Assembly (NCBI GenBank): GCA_015222965.1
Contig: JADFWF010000046.1
Coordinates: 1-7,766 of the forward strand
Direction of reading: 5' to 3'
Length of the DNA stretch: 7,766 nt
Source: Pseudomonadota bacterium
Lineage (GTDB): Bacteria > Pseudomonadota > Gammaproteobacteria > SZUA-229
Both the position numbers and the translations under genes were made by a program. Under the pieces are notes generated by a model, which was not told where the DNA came from, did no database searches, and worked only from the letters and a program-made list of their open reading frames with translations. This document shows, in pieces, positions 5,901 to 7,766 of the stretch (position 1 is the stretch's first letter; the number at the start of each line of letters is the position of its first letter).

Positions 5901-7571
5901 AACGCCGATGAGCTGCAGATAAAAGTTTCACAGGGTGCGAAACCGGGCGAAGGTGGTGAGCTGCCGGGCGCAAAAGTTGATGTTAATATTGCCCGCATCC
6001 GTCACTCGACACCGGGTGTAGGATTAATCAGTCCGCCGCCGCATCATGATATCTATTCGATTGAAGATCTGGCTCAACTGATACACGATCTTAAAAATTC
6101 GAATCCATCTGCACGTATCAGTGTGAAACTGGTCGCAGAGATCGGTGTTGGTACCATTGCTGCCGGTGTAACCAAAGCATTTTCTGATCATATCGTTATC
6201 GCGGGGCATGATGGAGGCACCGGTGCCTCGCCTCTAACATCGGTGAAACACGCTGGCCTGCCATGGGAACTGGGCGTTGCCGAAACGCATCAGACACTGG
6301 TGATGAATAACCTTCGCTCACGCGTTGTTTTACAGACTGACGGTCAGCTGAAAACCGGCCGTGATATCACGATTGCTGCACTGCTTGGTGCGGAAGAATT
6401 TGGCTTTTCTACAGCACCACTGATCACATTGGGTTGTATCATGATGCGTAAATGTCATCTGAATACCTGCCCGGTAGGTATTGCGACACAGGATAAAGAA
6501 CTGCGTAAAAAGTTTAAAGGTAAGCCTGAACATGTAGTGAACTACCTGTTCATGGTTGCTGAAGACATGCGTGAGCATATGGCGTCACTCGGATTTAGAA
6601 CCGTGAATGAGATGATCGGTCGTGTTGATGTATTAGAATCAGAAAAAGCAGTCGATCATTGGAAAGCAAGTGGTATCGATCTGACGGCGCTGTTAACACC
6701 TGCTGTAAAAGCACATGAAGATGTTGGTGTCTATCATACCCAGACGCAGAACCACGGCCTTGAAAAAGCACTTGATAACGAGATTATCAAACGTGCAAAA
6801 GCAACTATCGAAAATGGTGAAAAAGTTTCTATGGCGTTGCCAGTGGTTAATACCAACCGCGTGGTCGGCACCATGTTATCGCATGAGCTGGCAAAAGCAC
6901 GCCAGGGTAAACCGTTAGCTGATAATACACTACACATCAAACTTGATGGTTCAGCGGGTCAGAGTTTGGGCGCATGGTTATATGAAGGTGTGACCATCGA
7001 GCTCGAAGGTGATTCCAATGATTACGCTGGCAAAGGTCTGTCCGGCGGCCGCTTGATTATGTATCCTGCGAAGACCAGCGACATCGTAGCCGAGGAAAAT
7101 ATAATTGTAGGTAATACCGTTTTATATGGCGCGACATCGGGTGAAGCTTATTTCAGAGGCATCGCTGCAGAACGTTTCTGTGTTCGGAACAGTGGCGCAT
7201 TGACTGTTGTTGAAGGTGTTGGTGATCACGGTTGCGAATATATGACAGGCGGTCGTGTGATCGTATTGGGTGAGACCGGCCGTAACTTTGCTGCTGGTAT
7301 GAGTGGCGGCATAGCTTATATCTGGGACAGAAATAAAACCTTCCCTGCTTTATGTAACATGGGCATGGTTGAGCTGGAATCACTGGAAGTTGAAGAAGAT
7401 ATCAATGAAGTTAAAATATTAATTGAAAATCATTTCGAGTATACAGCTTCAGTAGTAGCAAAAGCAGCGCTTGATAACTGGCCCGAAACTATAAAGCAGT
7501 TTGTTAAAGTTATGCCAACAGACTATAAGCGCGTTTTACAGGAGATTGCTCTGAAAAAAGAAGTAGCGTAA
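2991..7571 (+). CDS. gltB: Glutamate synthase large (alpha) subunit, GOGAT
   Basis: GltB makes two glutamates from glutamine and 2-oxoglutarate, the assimilatory partner of glutamine synthetase. At 1526 residues it is full length. It begins with a propeptide (1-32) that should be removed to expose Cys33 (DSCGVGF), the N-terminal nucleophile of the class II glutaminase domain. Other glutaminase markers are HRGGCGCEP (62-70), TGDGAG (72-77), HSRFSTNTFPSW (246-257) and SHNGEINT (267-274). A central domain (about 480-780) follows. The FMN/2-oxoglutarate domain (about 830-1210) contains GGKSNTGEGGED (926-937), IKQIASGRFGV (954-964), QGAKPGEGGELPG (981-993), ISPPPHHDIYSIEDL (1013-1027) and the 3Fe-4S cysteines Cys1149, Cys1155 and Cys1160. 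The C-terminal beta-helix domain runs from about 1260 with many Gly-rich turns. Only 14 residues separate GGED from AIKQ, so the longer ferredoxin loop of Fd-GOGAT is absent and an NAD(P)H-type enzyme needing GltD is expected. No gltD occurs in the remaining 195 bp. The ATG has only a weak upstream GGATGG (2972-2977). Confidence 0.97.
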   Translation: MSSTLQEQTKIGLQGTLPEKQGLYDPMFEKDSCGVGFVAHIKGKPSHQIVVDAEIMLQRMEHRGGCGCEPTTGDGAGILTGMPHDFCVKVAKQDLNIDLPAAGLFAAGNVFLPTDDDQRQHCIAAVEKIIEEQGQKCLGWREVPVDTEGADIGPTARLSQPVILQLYIEANGVEGKDFERQLYVIRKRCTHLLRYDKSLSQRKTFYICSLSPRIIIYKGMLNALQVKTFYLDLQDHDYSSHIAMVHSRFSTNTFPSWDRAQPNRYMSHNGEINTLLGNRNWMAARQGMVQCDDYGCDIDQLFPIAENDCSDSGNFDNVLEFLLMSGRSLQEAVMLMVPEAWQSDENMDQAKKDFYRFNSAMMEPWDGPASIAFTDGHYIGAVLDRNGLRPSRYYLTKDDRVIMASEVGVVDVDPADVKFKGRLQPGKMFLIDFDKGELISDETLKKDFSTRRPYGEWLKNQEIKLSDLGCDQESHGFEPESIIPRMQAFGYTVETMQFMLLPLVRELRDPVGSMGNDSALACLSDKPRMIYDYFKQLFAQVTNPAIDSIREEVVMSLECYIGPEGNLLETTEQHAHRLRVPHPILTNEELAALKHLDHRGWKSKTIDITYDKSEGVAGLGKRLDEICAEASDAIKQGYSLVVLSDRNISAQRIPVSTLLATGAVHHHLVSNQDRTRIGIVLETGEAREVHQHCLLIGYGADAINPYLAFESLFQSQREGLLDADKYDDEAVVAAYRKGVAKGMLKVMAKIGISTLHSYKGAQIFEAVGLGEDIIERCFKGTASRIKGVNLEVLAEESLRRHEKAYPSRALVRLPVLDNPGDFHWRSGGEVHMWNPQTLANIQLAARTNSVEAYKQFAKVSDDDSTRRATLRGLLNFKAGANGGAIALDEVEPAKEIVKRFVTGAMSFGSISAESHEALAIAMNRMGGKSNTGEGGEDAARFTPMENGDSKRSAIKQIASGRFGVTNWYLTNADELQIKVSQGAKPGEGGELPGAKVDVNIARIRHSTPGVGLISPPPHHDIYSIEDLAQLIHDLKNSNPSARISVKLVAEIGVGTIAAGVTKAFSDHIVIAGHDGGTGASPLTSVKHAGLPWELGVAETHQTLVMNNLRSRVVLQTDGQLKTGRDITIAALLGAEEFGFSTAPLITLGCIMMRKCHLNTCPVGIATQDKELRKKFKGKPEHVVNYLFMVAEDMREHMASLGFRTVNEMIGRVDVLESEKAVDHWKASGIDLTALLTPAVKAHEDVGVYHTQTQNHGLEKALDNEIIKRAKATIENGEKVSMALPVVNTNRVVGTMLSHELAKARQGKPLADNTLHIKLDGSAGQSLGAWLYEGVTIELEGDSNDYAGKGLSGGRLIMYPAKTSDIVAEENIIVGNTVLYGATSGEAYFRGIAAERFCVRNSGALTVVEGVGDHGCEYMTGGRVIVLGETGRNFAAGMSGGIAYIWDRNKTFPALCNMGMVELESLEVEEDINEVKILIENHFEYTASVVAKAALDNWPETIKQFVKVMPTDYKRVLQEIALKKEVA

Positions 7572-7577
7572 ACGCGC

Positions 7578-7607
7578 AATGAAAAATGAAAAGTGAAAAA
7601 TGAAAAT
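7578..7607 (+). repeat. Left array of a 7-bp tandem repeat, TGAAAAA type
   Basis: Starting at 7580 there are four consecutive heptamers of the form TGAAAAN (last base A, G, A, T), beginning 8 bp after the gltB stop. The 24 bases 7578-7601 are perfectly repeated in inverted orientation at 7733-7756. The period of 7 is exact. It is too AT-rich and too short per unit to be a CRISPR repeat, and it encodes no sensible open reading frame. Confidence 0.8.
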
Positions 7608-7637
7608 CATTCATTAGTTCACTTGTAAGTATGGTGT

Positions 7638-7674
7638 ATATGGGGCGGGTTACGTTGCAAATCATTGCCCATAT
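7638..7674. repeat. Internal inverted repeat between the heptamer arrays
   Basis: ATATGGG (7638-7644) and CCCATAT (7668-7674) are perfect complements; with a bulged G7645 the stem extends one pair, C7646 to G7667. The loop is over 20 nt. There is no following T-run, so it is not an intrinsic terminator. It may be part of the structure of the repeat-flanked segment. Confidence 0.3.
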
Positions 7675-7683
7675 TTAGATAAT
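7655..7683 (+). promoter_or_regulatory. Predicted sigma70-type promoter reading out of the window to the right
   Basis: TTGCAA (7655-7660, 4 of 6) and GATAAT (7678-7683, 5 of 6) have an exact 17-bp spacer. Transcription would begin near 7690 and proceed into the right-hand heptamer array and the unseen gene beyond. If that gene is gltD, it could be expressed independently of gltB. The surrounding DNA is very AT-rich, which raises the chance of a fortuitous match. Confidence 0.4.
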
Positions 7684-7732
7684 AAATAATAAGTAATTTA
7701 TGAATTATGACGATGCGAAGCGAGGTTTTTAT

Positions 7733-7766
7733 ATTTTTCACTTTTCATTTTTCATTTTTCATTTTC
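7733..7766 (-). repeat. Right array of the same 7-bp tandem repeat, inverted, running off the window
   Basis: On the minus strand this is the same TGAAAAA heptamer: four exact 7-bp units occupy 7734-7761, one of them ending in G, and a further partial unit reaches the window edge. Bases 7733-7756 are the perfect reverse complement of 7578-7601. The right array is longer than the left, since it adds an extra full unit and continues past the region of match. Its outer end cannot be seen. Confidence 0.8.

Noticed and set aside
5732..5998. Antisense open frames within gltB, for example 5732-5998 and 6330-6578 on the minus strand
   Set aside because: They lie wholly inside a conserved coding region, show no recognisable domains and have no ribosome binding context; they are codon-bias shadows.
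2991..7571. gltB as a ferredoxin-dependent glutamate synthase, suggested by the MEHRGGCG stretch and the missing gltD
   Set aside because: The ferredoxin-loop insertion in the FMN domain is absent (only 14 residues between GGED and AIKQ).
7578..7756. The 24-bp inverted repeat as an intrinsic terminator for gltB
   Set aside because: The 131-nt loop is far too large and the stem is AT-rich, so it would not fold quickly behind RNA polymerase.
7578..7766. Heptamer arrays as a CRISPR array
   Set aside because: The repeats are contiguous 7-bp units without unique spacers, and no cas gene is nearby.
1..7766. A novel multi-gene defence, mobile or secretion system
   Set aside because: All large frames are recognisable metabolic genes, and no integrase, transposase, toxin-antitoxin, nuclease or phage-like frame is visible on either strand.

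Overview
The window reads as a bacterial chromosome segment of moderate GC content that is almost entirely housekeeping metabolism. Protein character (long-form PurC, BioD, a GMP-synthase-like amidotransferase, a proteobacterial-style glutamate synthase large subunit) suggests a gammaproteobacterium. That placement is an inference from sequence feel; no rRNA or other marker is present, and I cannot name a genus.

Layout. The left quarter (1-1916) is a leftward gene cluster read from the minus strand: purC (SAICAR synthase), then bioD (dethiobiotin synthetase) 5 bp behind it, then a 112-residue two-helix membrane protein of unknown function that overlaps the end of bioD. The stop of that small gene overlaps an ATG (ATGA), so a further gene may begin at the very left edge. 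A 75-bp divergent gap (1917-1991) separates purC from a rightward gene (1992-2726) for a free-standing class I glutamine amidotransferase of unknown substrate. A 264-bp non-coding stretch with one good and one partial sigma70-type promoter precedes gltB (2991-7571), the large subunit of glutamate synthase, which fills the right 60 percent of the window. No gltD is present. The last 195 bp are non-coding and hold two oppositely oriented arrays of a 7-bp unit (TGAAAAA) flanking about 130 bp that contain a plausible rightward promoter.

How the genes relate. GltB and the orphan amidotransferase both have glutamine-hydrolysing domains. PurC acts in purine synthesis, a glutamine-consuming pathway, although PurC itself uses aspartate. 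BioD makes the ureido ring precursor of biotin. Apart from possible nitrogen-status coordination, this is an ordinary metabolic neighbourhood. I found no evidence of a defence system, prophage, transposon or other new multi-gene system. The best leads are the paired heptamer arrays after gltB, the separation of gltB from any gltD, and the two uncharacterised proteins.
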